A DNA stretch of 64,000 nt. It comes from Ophioderma brevispina (lineage: Eukaryota > Echinodermata > Ophiuroidea > Amphilepidida > Ophiodermatidae). The notes under the pieces are model-generated. The model had not been told where the DNA came from. It saw only the letters and a program-made list of their open reading frames with translations, and did not search any database. Numbering within the stretch: position 1 is the stretch's first letter; the number at the start of each line of letters is the position of its first letter. The translations under genes were made by a program, and so were the position numbers. This document shows, one piece after another, positions 47,690 to 59,854 of the stretch. The stretch is from assembly GCA_023653785.1 (NCBI GenBank), contig JAMKCH010010218.1, positions 27,152 to 91,151 on the forward strand, in the 5' to 3' direction.

Positions 47690-49560
47690 GTTGAGGAGAT
47701 TCAGGAAATAGGAGAGATGGGTGGGAGGGAGGATCGAGAATTTTTGGTGATTTCTGGGTGGTTCCCGGTGTTTGGGCTACTTTGTGTTTCAATAGTTCAT
47801 GGCATTTCTGGGCCAAAAATGGCTATTTGGTAGTCAAAATAACCAAATTGTCAATATAACAATTTTAACATAAAAGTGGACACTTGGATGGTTCCCAGAT
47901 GGTTTCGGATGGTTCACCAGATGGGGTCTGGATGTTCTATGTGTTTTTGGATATTGGGTATCAATGGTGTTGACCATTGCTGGAACCAAATCAGCTATTT
48001 TGGTTTAATATCTAATTAATTTTTAAGAAAAGAGGACACTTCGAATGGTTCCCCGATGGTTTAATGGTGGTTTTAAATTTTGGTTTTGGGTTTTTTGTAT
48101 TTCAGGCTAGTAAGTATTGCTTGAACCCCAAATATGCTGTTTGCGTCCAAAATGATAAAGACCGTTATTTGAAATTAAACTTTGGGTTGTTCCCAGTGTT
48201 GCAATGGTTGTTGAGCAAATTGTGGGAACACAAATTGGCTATTTGGGTTCAAGATGGTCAAAATAGTGATTTTTCAAGAAAAGGGGATCCTGTTTGGATG
48301 GTCCTGCGATAGTTTTCTGGATTGTTTCCAGTTGTTTCGGCGTCCTTTGTGTCAATGGTTGAGAGTAATGCCTGGAATCAATAGTTGTTTTTGGTTCAAA
48401 ATAGTCAAAATAATGTTTTTAAAGGAAAAGTGGACATCGGTGGATGGTCTAGATGGTTAATGGATGGTTCCTGGTGTTTTTGGCTCCTTTGTGTTCAATG
48501 GTTGTGAGCAATTGCCTGAAACCCACATTGCCATTTCGGTCCCAAATGGTCAAAATTATGATTCTTAAAGCAATATTGGCACATTTTTGGAAGGAGCGCC
48601 CCCCAATTTTCAAAATTTGATATTTTGGCACAGTTACGTTGGTAATTGTTCTAGGAAACTATACCTGCGAACGAGAATGCTAAAAAAAAAATGCGGATTT
48701 ATCACAAAATAAGCGATTGTGTAATTAGGAATTTGGATGCCAGATTGGACTTAACGGCAGAGCTGGAAATGCTACGTTATGTCCGTCCATGATGAAAATA
48801 GTAGAAAATAACCTATACCTTGATTGCTCGAACTATTAAAAAAACTATGATGAGCGTAGAAACGGACATGCGCTATTCCCGGCTATTTCACATTGGAGGC
48901 CGTTCCAGCAGCCGTGAATGATTATCGGGGATCCCCGATAATAATTATTCTAGTAAAAAATTCTTCGTTTGGGACACATTAGACATTTTCGAGCTTAACC
49001 TTCCACAGGTATAGTGGAATAGACAGTAACCAATGCAACCGTTGTATAAAAACTCCAAAATTTTGAAAATTGGGTGGGCGCCCTCAAAAAATGTTAATAT
49101 TGCCTTTAAAATTACAATTACACACTTTGGATGGTTACTTAATGGTTCACAGTGTTTTTAGCTCCTTGGTGTGCCAATTGTTGATGAGAAAAATTACCGG
49201 ATACCGATAAACAGTTTTGTTTTTATTTGTTGTTGTGGGTTGAAAAGAAAATAAAAACAAAAAAATGGTTCAAAATAAGTATTTTTTTAAAGAGAAAAGT
49301 TGTCAATTTGGATGGTCCCAGAATTTTTCTGGATGTGTTGTGTTTTTGGCGCCTTTGTGTATTAACACAAAACCCAAAATAAGCCAAACAAAAATTTACA
49401 TTACTATCAAAATGGTCAAAGTAATGATGTTCAAAAGTGGACACTTGGATGGTTTCTTTGAATGGTTTCTGGATGGTTCCCGGTGCTTTGGCTCTTTTGT
49501 GTTTCAATGGTTGATGGCCATTGTCAGTATGACTTTGTGCTAACATGAGGGTGCCCCAAA
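47690..49560 (+). repeat. Satellite-like array, ~170 bp units, interrupted by a MITE
   Basis: About eight degenerate units, each with GTGGACACTTGGATGGTTCC, GGATGGTT(C)CCGGTGTTTT, GGC(T/G)CCTTTGTGTTCAATGG, TTG(A)TGAGCAATTGC, AAATTGGCTATTTGGGTTCA and AAATGGTCAAAATAATG. Copies fall near 47,690, 47,870, 48,045, 48,230, 48,400, then 49,115, 49,290 and 49,430. The array is split by MITE-Y at 48,568-49,106. The apparent proteins here are repeat by-products. Confidence 0.88.
48568..49106. mobile_element. MITE family Y, copy 2, nested in the satellite
   Basis: A 539 bp copy of the element at 24,602-25,156 with AAGCAATATTGGCACATTTT and GGGCGCCCTCAAAAAATG, AATATTGC at the ends and TA on each side. Satellite units continue on both sides. 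Confidence 0.9.
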
Positions 49561-50164
49561 TTTACACAATTTTTAACATGAGGACCTTAGTTCACAGAAC
49601 GGATTTTAGTTCGCTCTGGCTTGTATGGTAAGTTGGTTTCTTGGAATTCATTAATTTGACATATAAAATGTAAAGGTAGATTAACTGAAACAATAAAGTA
49701 CAGATGACTAAAATTTGTGGCGGATTTATACCAAACTTTTTAATTTGGTCATCTGAAGGATGACTAAAAATTTTTGGCGGATTAACCAAAATTTCTACCA
49801 TTGGTAAGCCAGCGATTACCACAGATTTTTCTTATTTATACGCTTGGTTAGAAACCAATAGTTACTTTGGTCCGTGGTGTAGTTTGTAGTTTTCAATATT
49901 TTTTAATTATATTTTTACCCAAAGTTGGTAAGAGTGACTTTAAAAGAAAAACTTACCGTGAAGCAGAGAAATGATTTAGTATGCGATGTCAATCTTGATG
50001 ACTCTTCCTAGAAATACGCACGTGATGAAGAAACTTCAGTAGACAATTACTTATTCCACTCAATCCTCGCTCAAATCAAAATTATCAATTTTATATGCTT
50101 TCTAAAACAGGAAAGAGATGAGCGTGAGTGGTAGCCTACTTGCTTAAAGGTAGGTTACTTTCCA

Positions 50165-50393
50165 GGCGCGTAGCCAGCCGGTGGTTTCAGAGGGTGCAAT
50201 TCCGGGTTAGTAGGTGCAAACTAAGTATCCCCGAAACAAGCAAACAAATTTCCCAGTCGATGGCCAAACAGAATCCACGAAAAGGGCTGATTTAATATGC
50301 ATATCCGTTGTTTTATTTACCGATTTCCCCTCAGAATTTTTCAGAGGGGGCACTTGCCCCCTTTGCCCCCACCTGTACGCCACTGGTAGTTTA
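50165..50393. mobile_element. CAGTGGCGTA-family element
   Basis: Left end CAGGCGCGTAGCCAGCCGG; right end CCTGTACGCCACTGGTAG; the interior has AGAGGGGGCACTTGCCCCCT, a perfect short palindrome. Non-coding; same end type as 2,164-2,406. Confidence 0.6.
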
Positions 50394-52425
50394 GTTATCG
50401 TGTGTGTTTAAAATCTATGTGATATGCATCGGAAGTGGACATTTGTATCGCATGTTTTGAACCTGAAAAAAAATAATGAATAATGAATAATGAAAAGTGA
50501 CCTTCCCCCAATATTGTTAACCTGCAACAGAGAAACTAAAATCAATTGGAAGGGCCTTAAGGGCATCCTTTAGTCTTAGAAGCACAAATTATTCCTAAAT
50601 ACAACTGACTTCAGGTGGATTTTATTTTGTTCAGAGAAAATCGCACAATCTGCCACATTCGTGAAAACATACCATACATGGGGGGAGGAACTGTTTGCGA
50701 TCATTCTCCATTTACTCTCAACCCCCGTGCACCCCCGCAGAAAAGGCCATCCCTCATATTGCGTAGGAAATATGCTATATTAATAAATGAACACTGGCGG
50801 GGTCATTAGATCGCCCGTAACTTGTGAATGAACGTCCAAATTCGATAGGGTTTCGCGTAATTTTACTCAGGGAAACATGGGGAAACTTGAAAATGGATGC
50901 CGAAAAGAGTTTCTGTTTGCTACAGCGAGTGACCAAAATCCCGTCTCTTCTACTGGGCTTCCGGTTCACCCAAGTGAAAGGTCACGGCACAATTGTCAAA
51001 TATTTTTGGATAAGTGATGAGTGCTCAAGCGTGGAAGAGGTGCATAACCGTCATGTACATAAAAGCCCTGTGTTCAAGTGGCCTTCGCATTCAAGATGTC
51101 GACCTTAACAAAAGCTTAACCGGCTCAAGTACCACTTCACCGGATTATAGTGCCAGGGTCCACACCACTTCTATTTCTGCTCCATGGTTACTATTAGAGC
51201 AATTGTTTTATATTTTATATAAAACAAATATTGACTCCTCAATATTTGTGTCCTCAATATTTGTGAAATGAGTGCAAAATACCTCCCCTTGTGACTGGAG
51301 GACTAGGGGCAACGGTTCTCCAGTCACCTCGGATAGGTATTTTGCAAGTTTGCTTAAGCAGTAAATATTTGTATACTATAGTCCATTTCTTCTACCCTCT
51401 GTGCAGTGAGGTCATAACCTTGACGCAGTTTTTACACATTCGCCCAAGATATGCCGCCTTTGTACACTGCGTTGTTAAAAACACTGTCGCTTTATTTTAT
51501 TAAGGCCAGCGCACACGGTTTACTGCATGGTGCGACAATTAAATTTTGCGCTGACGTCACTGCACGGATGTAGGGAAATGGAGTTAAACTCCTCCTTTGA
51601 GTGGATCAGATCATGTCATACAACAATTCTTGGAATATATTTCAGAGGACAAAGGGTCGTATGGTGGGCACGATTTAAATACCAAGCTGACACTGAGACT
51701 CACCAATGGAATCAAAGGCTACAATGAGCGGAATTACGGTGTAAAACTGGAACTCTTGGAGGAGCTAGACAATAGAGAATCTAGAAGTGAGGAGAAACAG
51801 GCAGACTCTGAACACCATTTGCAATTTCTGCACCACTAACGACCCTGGTTGCGGCCAAAAATGCCTATTTAAACCTCAATAATTATAGGGTATATCTCAC
51901 TATTGTTGTTTTTATTATCTCAGACACTGAAGTCTCATGCAGATAAATGGCACATCCACAATTGAATAGCTGGAAAAATCAAAGGGATATGGGTTCTTTG
52001 ATCGTACCTCTTGTTGTTCAGCTGTATATCCAGCCTTTTGGGGTAGGGGGGAGAATCATTAGTAGGGAACCAAAAATGAAATTGCAGCTTAATTTCAATG
52101 ATCTTTTGTCAACATAGGCCCTAAACTTGCTTTCTCAATCAAAATACCGGTAAATAAAGATTACCATGACTACTTACAAACACCACTTACAGTTTAGTAT
52201 ATTTTTCTAATCACCACTAGTGGAGATTGACACGTCATAATAATATTAATACCTTTCGAAACAAGAGCCCCGAGGCATGATAACATAAAACCAAATATAT
52301 TTTAAAAAGAGTTGCAAAAAAAGAAAATAGCAAACCTCTGACATGCCATTTTTAATTTATCAATAGCCACAGGATTGTCAGAAGATCTTAAGACTTGCAA
52401 AAGTGATTCTATTTTTTAAAAAAAC
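50394..52425. other. ERCC5 intron C-D, nothing recognised
   Basis: Includes an (AATAATG)n run at 50,468-50,492. Frames at 50,824-51,108, 51,014-51,271 and 51,597-51,839 (plus) overlap one another and carry no domain I know. A CCTCAATATTTGTG direct repeat sits near 51,236-51,265. Confidence 0.4.
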
Positions 52426-52429
52426 AGAT

Positions 52430-53087
52430 GACGTGAGGTATATTCACAGTATCGACCAATTTCAGTGTACCATGTTTTTCAAAAATATTAGAAAGACTAT
52501 AGAAAGACTAGTCTTTAACAAATGTATGAACCATATCGATAGAATAATATTTTTAAAATAATAAACAATTGGCTTAGATCAAACCATTCCACTTACATGG
52601 CAATTACTGATTAGTTGACAAAATTAGTTGCCCGCTGTTGAAAAAATTAAACAACTGTGGGTTGTTCTGGGATCTATCAAAGTTTTGGATACCATTAAAT
52701 CATGAGATTTCTGTCACAAATTAGAGGTATTATGGAGTCAGGGGGGGAATTGCACTTGATGAGTTCAAAAGTTATTTGTAGAGTAAACAAGAAAACCAGT
52801 ATGTATACCATAATTATGTAAATTCAAGTCTTAAGAATTATAACTGTTGGAGTTAAGGCAAGGGTCGGTATTAGGTCATCTTCTATTTATTTTATATGTA
52901 AATGGACATTATTAATACTTCTTCCGAACTTGACTTCATTATCTTGCTGATGACACAACGATCTTATATTCCAATAGAGATCTTGGTAGTAGTTAAATGG
53001 ATTTTATCAATGGTGAGCTCAAAGAAAATAACAAATTGGTTCAAAGACCAATAGTTGTCAATAAAGTAGTGTAAAACAAATTATATG

Positions 53088-53122
<35 letters not shown>

Positions 53123-54145
53123 ATTTCATAGTAAGACAAAACCGTTTTTGTTTTAGATGGTACAAATCTTGAAAGTGTTGACAATACAAAGTTTCTAGGT
53201 GTCCTGATCGATGAAATATCTGACATGGAAACACCATATCGATGCTGACATCAAAAGTTATTTCTCGAAAATATTTGGCACATAAATAACAAAGTTGAAA
53301 CATTTTGTACCTGAACGATATTGCGTTCCCTTATGGCACATATCTTTACCTTACCTAAATTATGATGTACATGCTGGGGTAACGCATTTGTAAACTACTT
53401 GGAAAAAATATTAAATTCAGGAAAGAAACGTGTTGAGAATTATATTAATAATAAACAGTGCCAACTCTGGACCACTGTTTTGTCAAGACAAAGTATTAAA
53501 TGTTAATTATTGACGTATAATCTAGAATCGGTGTAATTCCTGCATAAGATCATCTACATTTGTTACCAATGTTTTTGATAATTATTTCTCTAGAAGGGCT
53601 AATGTTCATAACTATAAAACAAGAATGCCAATAACATAATTATAACCTTAAAAAAAACAATAAAACAGATTTGCAACAAAAAGTGTTAGAAGAGGGACCT
53701 ACTCTTTGGAATCCTTTACCAAACAGTATTAAATTATTGAAAATACACATCAATTTAGAAAACCATTTATAAAAATGATTAATCGATAAAATTTGAATAA
53801 TGTTTCTTTTTTTGAGCGTTGGTTGTGGGATTATATTCTTAGAGTTGAACATTTGCTAATAATTTTTGGTTCTGTCTGTGTATTTGTCTTGCATGTTTCA
53901 CACCGTAATCCTTGGCAACTCAAAAAAAAAAAAAAAAAAAAGGGGGGGGGTAGTGGTGGGTGTTTTACCGTATGTGTGCTAATGGTTGCGGTGTGAATCC
54001 TCCTGTAACTTTTATTTATTTTTTGTTTAGGAGGTGTCCGTTTACAGGTCTTTTTGGCCTTTTGTTCACCTCCTCCATGTTGTCTAGTATGTTTTTATAT
54101 TGTACATATATTTTGCATGGAAATAAAAGATTTGAAATTTACATT
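52430..54145 (+). pseudogene. Degraded LINE reverse transcriptase, antisense in the ERCC5 intron
   Basis: Plus-strand frames, with many stops and shifts, read in order: YRPISVYHVF (52,450), an LDLSKAFDTINH-like remnant (52,665-52,700), VRQGSVLGHLLFILYVNG (52,853-52,910), LADDTTILYSN (52,941-52,975), NTKFLGVLIDE (53,180-53,215), RRANVHNYKTRMP (53,595-53,630) and GPTLWNPLPNSIKLLK (53,692-53,740). All are conserved landmarks of LINE reverse transcriptase and its C-terminal tail. The 3' end is probably TTGTACATATATTTTGCATG then GAAATAAAAGATTTGAAATT near 54,100-54,140. Homopolymers at 53,091 and 53,921 interrupt it. Confidence 0.82.
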
Positions 54146-54477
54146 TTTGAGATTTGAAAAAGATTTGAGATTTTGAGATTTTACATTATCTTGTTTGATT
54201 TTGTTTGAAATTGTACACTTTTAGTGACACCATGTATTTTTTTTAAAGGTATGGCTATACTCCTAGTCTCAAATGTTATATTTTACCCAAGTTAAAGTTG
54301 TATGTTCTTATGGTAAGGCCCACAGTTTTAATAAATTGTTCAGATTTTGATAAAATATGAAAGCCCCTAATTTTCTCATTATCTACCAAAAATATCAGCC
54401 TTAAAATCCATTTATTTTTGGCGATGGGGCGAAAAACTCTATTTTAGCGCTATTATTAGTGTCAGAGTGAATGAAGT

Positions 54478-55147
54478 ACTACATTGCATTGTTTCTAATT
54501 ACATCTGGTGTCAGAACCAAAGCATTCCTGCATGTGAAACGGGGATATTGCTACGCCGGTTGGCGGTGGTCGGCCATGACCGGCACTTGCTCCCACTGAC
54601 CAGCACAGGTCGTCATTTGGGAGGTTGCCGTCCGGCACTTTACTTCAGTGAAATTAAAAATTACCACATAAATTGGCAAATAAACTCATAGTTTATCCTT
54701 AAGTGCCATAAGTGTATTGAATTTTAAATTTACAACCGGCACTTCAGAGTAGCCTAGCTATAACCCTGATGTGAAAGTTGAAAGTAAGCAAACTTTGAGA
54801 ATCAGCTCTTAATATTAGGCCAAAAAATCCCAACTTTGTTTCAGAAGAAATGTGAAAAATCGCAATGCAAAATGCATTTTTTTAGGAAAATGCTAATGTG
54901 AAATGGGGATTTTTTTTTTTGCATTTTGACCCACTTTTCTCATTTTTCACGGCCAAATTTTCATTTTTTCTCTGAATTAAAAAAAAAATTCAAATGAATG
55001 AAAACCTAAAAAAATTATGCGGACAAAGAACAATTTAAAACAAAATGCGCGCGATCTTCTGAGACAAACTTGTTTTTTTTTTCTTGGCCTTACACATAAA
55101 CTTATACAGTCATGAAATAAGAACACATGTCTTTGATTACTTAAAGG
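54478..55147 (+). repeat. Direct duplication, copy 1 (~670 bp)
   Basis: From ACTACATTGCATTGTTTCTA to TTTGATTACTTAAAGG, nearly identical to 55,442-56,109, with differences confined mainly to A/T-run lengths and a few bases. Contains the GCGCGCGATCTTCTGAGACA repeat. Separated from copy 2 by 294 unrelated bases. Confidence 0.95.
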
Positions 55148-55441
55148 AGAACCTGTATCAAGAATAACTTACACAATATACGCTATAAAAATAATTATTG
55201 AACACATATGGAGTGGTTTCATGGGAAAACGGAATTATACTAACCATAAAACGAATTAAAAGCATTTTGTCTGACCATGCGCTTTTTGAAATTCGCGCTA
55301 CTGCATATGGGATATGTATTTGTGTTATGCGATACAGACGGCACAGTAGCGTCATACACCTTCACACATAATGTTTTCATAATGTGTATTTCCTATGGCA
55401 TGTATGACCTAAACGTGCCGGAAAAAAAAAAAAAAAAAAAA

Positions 55442-56109
55442 ACTACATTGCATTGTTTCTAATTACATCTGGTGTCAGAACCAAAGCATTCCTGCATGTG
55501 AAACGGGGATATTGCTACGCCGGTTGGCGGTGGTCGGCCATGACCGGCACTTGCTCCCACTGACCAGCACAGGTCGTCATTTGGGAGGTTGCCGTCCGGC
55601 ACTTTACTTCAGTGAAATTAAAAATTACCACATAAATTGGCAAATAAACTCATAGTTTATCCTTAAGTGCCATAAGTGTATTGAATTTTAAATTTACAAC
55701 CGGCACTTCAGAGTAGCCTAGCTATAACCCTGATGTGAAAGTTGAAAGTAAGCAAACTTTGAGAATCAGCTCTTAATATTAGGCCAAAAAACCCCAACTT
55801 TGTTTCAGAAGAAATGTGAAAAATCACAATGCAAAATGCTTTTTAGGAAAATGCTAATGTGAAATGGGGATTTTTTTTGTTGCATTTTGACCCACTTTTT
55901 CTCATTTTTCACGGCCAAATTTTCATTTTTTTTCTGAATTAAAAAAAAAATTCAATGAATGAAAACCTAAAAAAAAATTATGCGGACAAAGAACAATTTA
56001 AAACAAAATGCGCGCGATCTTCTGAGACAAACTTGTTTTTTTTTCTTGGCCTTACACATAAACTTATACAGTCATGAAATAAGAACACATGTCTTTGATT
56101 ACTTAAAGG
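55442..56109 (+). repeat. Direct duplication, copy 2
   Basis: Copy of 54,478-55,147. Its left edge follows an A20 run (55,421-55,441) and its right edge coincides with the first bases of the MITE at 56,107. Confidence 0.95.
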
Positions 56110-56459
56110 CTGACTCAGAGATTTCCTGAGGATGGCACCCTCAATTTTTAAACAAATTATGTTTTTTTTGCATATAAATAATGCTTGTCCACATACTTAT
56201 CACTATATGTGAAATAGCTAGCCTCAAATCAATCGCCTTCATGGAGAAAATCACAACTTTGTTACAAGATTCTGGATTCGGAATTTTGTTATACATGGTA
56301 TCCTATGCTGCTGTTATACTACATATAAATGTTTACTGCATCAAAACAAAAAATCTCAAACCTTGGAATTGAGCATTTTGGGTGAACATCTTTAGTTAGA
56401 GTTGACTATTTTTAATTAATATGCAATATAATTATATTTTGTAATCTCTGAGTCAGCCT
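56107..56459. mobile_element. MITE with TAA target duplication
   Basis: A 353 bp element with ends AGGCTGACTCAGAGATTTC and TAATCTCTGAGTCAGCCT as inverted repeats, and TAA immediately on both sides. A three-base TAA/TTA duplication is usual for PIF/Harbinger transposons. Non-coding. It ends about 100 bases from ERCC5 exon C. Confidence 0.9.
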
Positions 56460-56561
56460 TAAGTATATATGCCATGTGTTATGTGAACTCCTCTATATGT
56501 ATATGGGTTTGATGTGTTCTTGCCAGTAAAAATGTAAAACAAATTGACAAACAATCAATAC

Positions 56562-56762
56562 AAAAGGATATTCCCTGAGTAAGTCCAAATCAGGTGATCC
56601 CCAGCTGAATTCTTCCTGAGACTCATCTATGACTGGTTTTAAATAAGCCTCCCTCACATGGGGAGTTGGGAAACCTGGATACCGTGTCAGATTGCGTAGC
56701 TGGGATCTGATGACCGACTCCACTGGAGGCATGAGCTGCTTCTGTGCTTTGTCCCACACTCC
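56562..56762 (-). CDS. ERCC5: ERCC5 exon C, with a one-base frame break near its start
   Basis: This exon continues XPG: WDKAQKQL, a short basic linker, then PGFPTPHVREAYLKPV, DESQEEFSWGSPDLD and LLREY, all aligning with the animal XPG stretch that follows the helix-hairpin-helix. The acceptor is CTCACAG before 56,762. Joining exon B in phase gives F-K-E-C-G-T, whereas homology demands F-K-E-W-W-D. Adding one G (GAGTG[G]TGGGAC, near 56,757) restores it. The rest of the exon stays open in the homologous frame. The only nearby donor is TTTT|GTATTG after 56,562, which is weak and leaves phase 0, one base out for exon D; a lost T near 56,570 would give REYSF and repair this. Exon identity is firm, but the exact 3' boundary is not. 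Confidence 0.87.
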
Positions 56763-56799
56763 CTGTGAGTGAATATTAAATTGCAAATTAATGGTAAGT

Positions 56800-59700
56800 T
56801 CAGCCATGTTGCACCAATTGGCATCCATTACAATATTGCAACAGTCCTATTAACACGTTTCTTAACACGTTCTAACAATCTTGCATACGCTCAATTAACA
56901 CAGCACTGTGAATTGAAACTCCAATGCATGATTTTTGTCTATTACACGAATCCGACGGGGAAGGAAGCATCGAAAGGACACCCTCTACGCCGCCATTACT
57001 GGGGGGCCATTCCCGGCCACCAAAACAACACATGACCACAGTACACACACGCCCGCATATTGCTTAACGAACAGAAATAATAAGCCCTTAATCATGATAA
57101 TAAGAATTTACAACCTACCTTTTTGGAATTGTTAACAAATTCACCGTTTATTTCATGGGATTTATGGAAGGATGATGTCAGGGACTGGCCCTTAAACGAA
57201 TTCCAGGGCAAGTGTCTTAATGTTGTTGTAAAATTGAAGGTGATCTCGCCCACTTTGCGTTGAATGGAAATGAACGCTTATGGTTAGAATACGTGTAAAA
57301 TTGGTATAACAGCCGCGTTGAGAAAAAGAATTTTCGTAAAATTCAAACATCCAGACAAAAAGAAAGTACCAATAGAAATGTTGAATATTCCGGGTACGTG
57401 AAAACTTGAATATCCCAAAGGACGAGCGTATTGCTGAAAAACGTGGACATTCTTCCGATGCGGGGTTGTTGGGTGTTTTAGAAAGGACACTCCCGTGCCC
57501 ATGTGATCGATTTCGGCGCTATGAACAAAATTAGTCTCGTTAGTGCATGGAATGTGATACGCTGGGACTATCAGTACACGTGTGAAAAAGGACCGGCGAG
57601 TTACAATGTGGTATTTAGATTGAATGGTACGATGATTGTTTCATTTGTGTCATTAGCGGTGAATTCGCTACGCAGTTCGTTGCCTTTTTGTAACTTTTAC
57701 GCTATTGTGCAGCAAGAAATTACCTTTTTTTCCTGAGCCGCCATGAGATCTACAAGATAACAGTGAAATAGTGTTGGTTTTTGCCGTAGAACTGATCAAA
57801 ACCTTATCCGCTTTCTTTGTGATAGCACGTACAACGTAAAAGCGGTGTATAACGAGAAATGCAAAAGATGCCCCCAGTCATTGCGGATGGTGAAGTGCGC
57901 CGCCCATGGCGTAGGGGCGATAATAGTCGCCGTCGGACCATTCGTGTATAGTAGATTTCAAAATTACGTGAGATCCTTACATAAAACCATAGAGTTGATG
58001 GTTCATCCTCGGCCATGTTGCCATCCATAAAATATTGTGTCCAGTTACTTTAAAGAATCGGGCTCTTACTGGAACTGATGCATTCAGTTCTACAATGGTT
58101 CTGTTAATGATAGGAAGGGACTTGTCAAATCCAATTTGCGTGGGCGTAGGACCAAATAACAAGCTGCAAAGCAAAATTCGTAGTCCCTTCAAAGGGATTA
58201 AGACAAAACCGGTGGAAAACATTGATAAATTACATAAACGGCTGTTGCCCCAAATAAAAACTTGCACATTTTAAAAAAGAGGGAAAATGTCACATCACTT
58301 TCTCTTTCATAACAGTGACCAATGGATATGATAGACTTCAGTCAAACCATTAACTCTAAAAGCTATTACCAAGGGGCCCGGTTATGCAGAGCCATTGTTA
58401 TTAGCAGGTTGTTATCACCTCCACGGGGATTCGGGTTGGTGAGTAACAAAATACACGTCCTCTTTCACCATAACTAACAGTTTACATTATAATAGAGGGT
58501 TGTTTTGACCTGTAAGCTTTTTCTTTGAAGGCGGGAAATGAACTACAAAGGAAATTAAGCAATAAGGTTACAGATTTAATTATGCACAAAGTTGTTAGGT
58601 AAAGCTTGCCCAGCAAGATTTGGCATGATGTTGTTTGTCTTTTTTTCCTTTATTCGAATTAATGGTTTGAAGAAAAACATGGACAAGTTATTTGAACATG
58701 CACTATAGACAGCTAAATATTTTATTATTTGCGATATGAGGATAAGTTATTTTGCGAGTAACGTCATTAAAAAAGACTTCGTAAATCGGAGAGGTGGTTT
58801 ATACACACCACTGAGTCTTTTCAACCGTCAGACAATATAACAATGGTCCGGCACTCCCTAGCTGAAAAAGGAATCTGAAGTTGTTTTCTACACACGCATA
58901 CCGACGCCGGTAATGGAATAATCTTTAGCTCCATTGGTTGTGAGTTAGTGTATCTTATTGGTCACGATATGGGGGAAGGGAAAATAAATTATAAAGTGAC
59001 ATTTTATTCATTTTCCAGAAAAAGTGCAAGTTTATTTGGCGGGCAACAGATAGTTATATGATGTTAATAATTTATTATGAATTTCACTTGGTTTGCTCTC
59101 CGCCCGTTGTATGGATTACGACTCGACAGCGCAGAAGGGCTTGGTCCATACCTTCTAATCTCTACACAAAGTTTGGCCCAACTTTTTATGGCTAAATAAA
59201 ACTTATTGCGTTATATGTGCATTGATATAATAATGCATTATTGCTACAGTACTATGATAATAGAATGATTTTGTAGTGCAAGGTAAGAAATATTTGCTGG
59301 GTTTTCATTCCTGAACTTTCAATGAAAAATCCATTCTATATTAGATGTTCGACAACATTATTTGATGTCAAAATTTATTTATTAGGTACATTATGCTATA
59401 CATTGTATGATACGATAACTTTCTAATGTGGACATTAAAATAATCTTCTTCCCTCTCACGGTGAATGGACAGACCTAAAACTTTTAATGAGGTCTCACTT
59501 ATTTTGAAATCTACTATAAATCATATTCCTCTCTCATAATAAATGTTTATGAATGTGAATTGATATCTATTGTATGTGAAATACACAAAGTGCGACAAAC
59601 TATATGTATGTTTCTCAAAACAGCAATATCCATATGGCTTTTTGTAAAACAAATAAATGTCACAGACTACGTCTTTCAATAAGATGCACGGTATTTCTTT
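56800..59700. other. ERCC5 intron B-C, nothing firm
   Basis: Contains CG-richer patches at 56,940-57,030 and 57,840-58,030, the latter with a minus-strand ATG in good context (MDGNMAEDEPSTLWFY then GTAAGG at about 57,982). No domain is recognised, and I do not call a nested gene. Confidence 0.45.
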
Positions 59701-59709
59701 TATACTTAC

Positions 59710-59854
59710 TTGAAGTTTTTTAATCCATCTAGATTGTCTCCAGGAAACTCACTGAGTACTTCCATTGCTGTAACCCAACCCACTCCTTGTATACCCTCCG
59801 TGTAATCACTTCCTAGTAGATAGGCCAGTTGGATGAGTTTCTCCCTGGTCAACA
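59710..59854 (-). CDS. ERCC5: ERCC5 exon B: helix-hairpin-helix / end of nuclease core
   Basis: This 145-nt exon encodes [20 protein letters not shown] followed by [18 protein letters not shown]. The aspartate in LLGSDYTEG matches the conserved metal-ligand aspartate of FEN1/XPG enzymes, and GIQGVG with the next helix is the helix-hairpin-helix that grips the duplex DNA downstream of the junction. The acceptor reads CTTCTCTTACAG and the donor AA|GTAAGT, both near consensus. The exon begins with two bases that complete the codon from exon A, and ends with two bases (AA) that need one more from exon C to make the lysine of an NFK motif. The open frame seen upstream to 60,134 is intron read-through and is not coding. 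Confidence 0.93.

Noticed and set aside
47601..49546. Frames with WLLSKLWEH / FKWLMAI-like peptides recurring along the array
   Set aside because: Recurrence follows the 170 bp DNA repeat and appears in different frames, so it is not a repeat protein.
51527..51839. Frame with VIQQFLEYISEDKGSYGGHD
   Set aside because: Looks protein-like but no family or flanking exon could be recognised.
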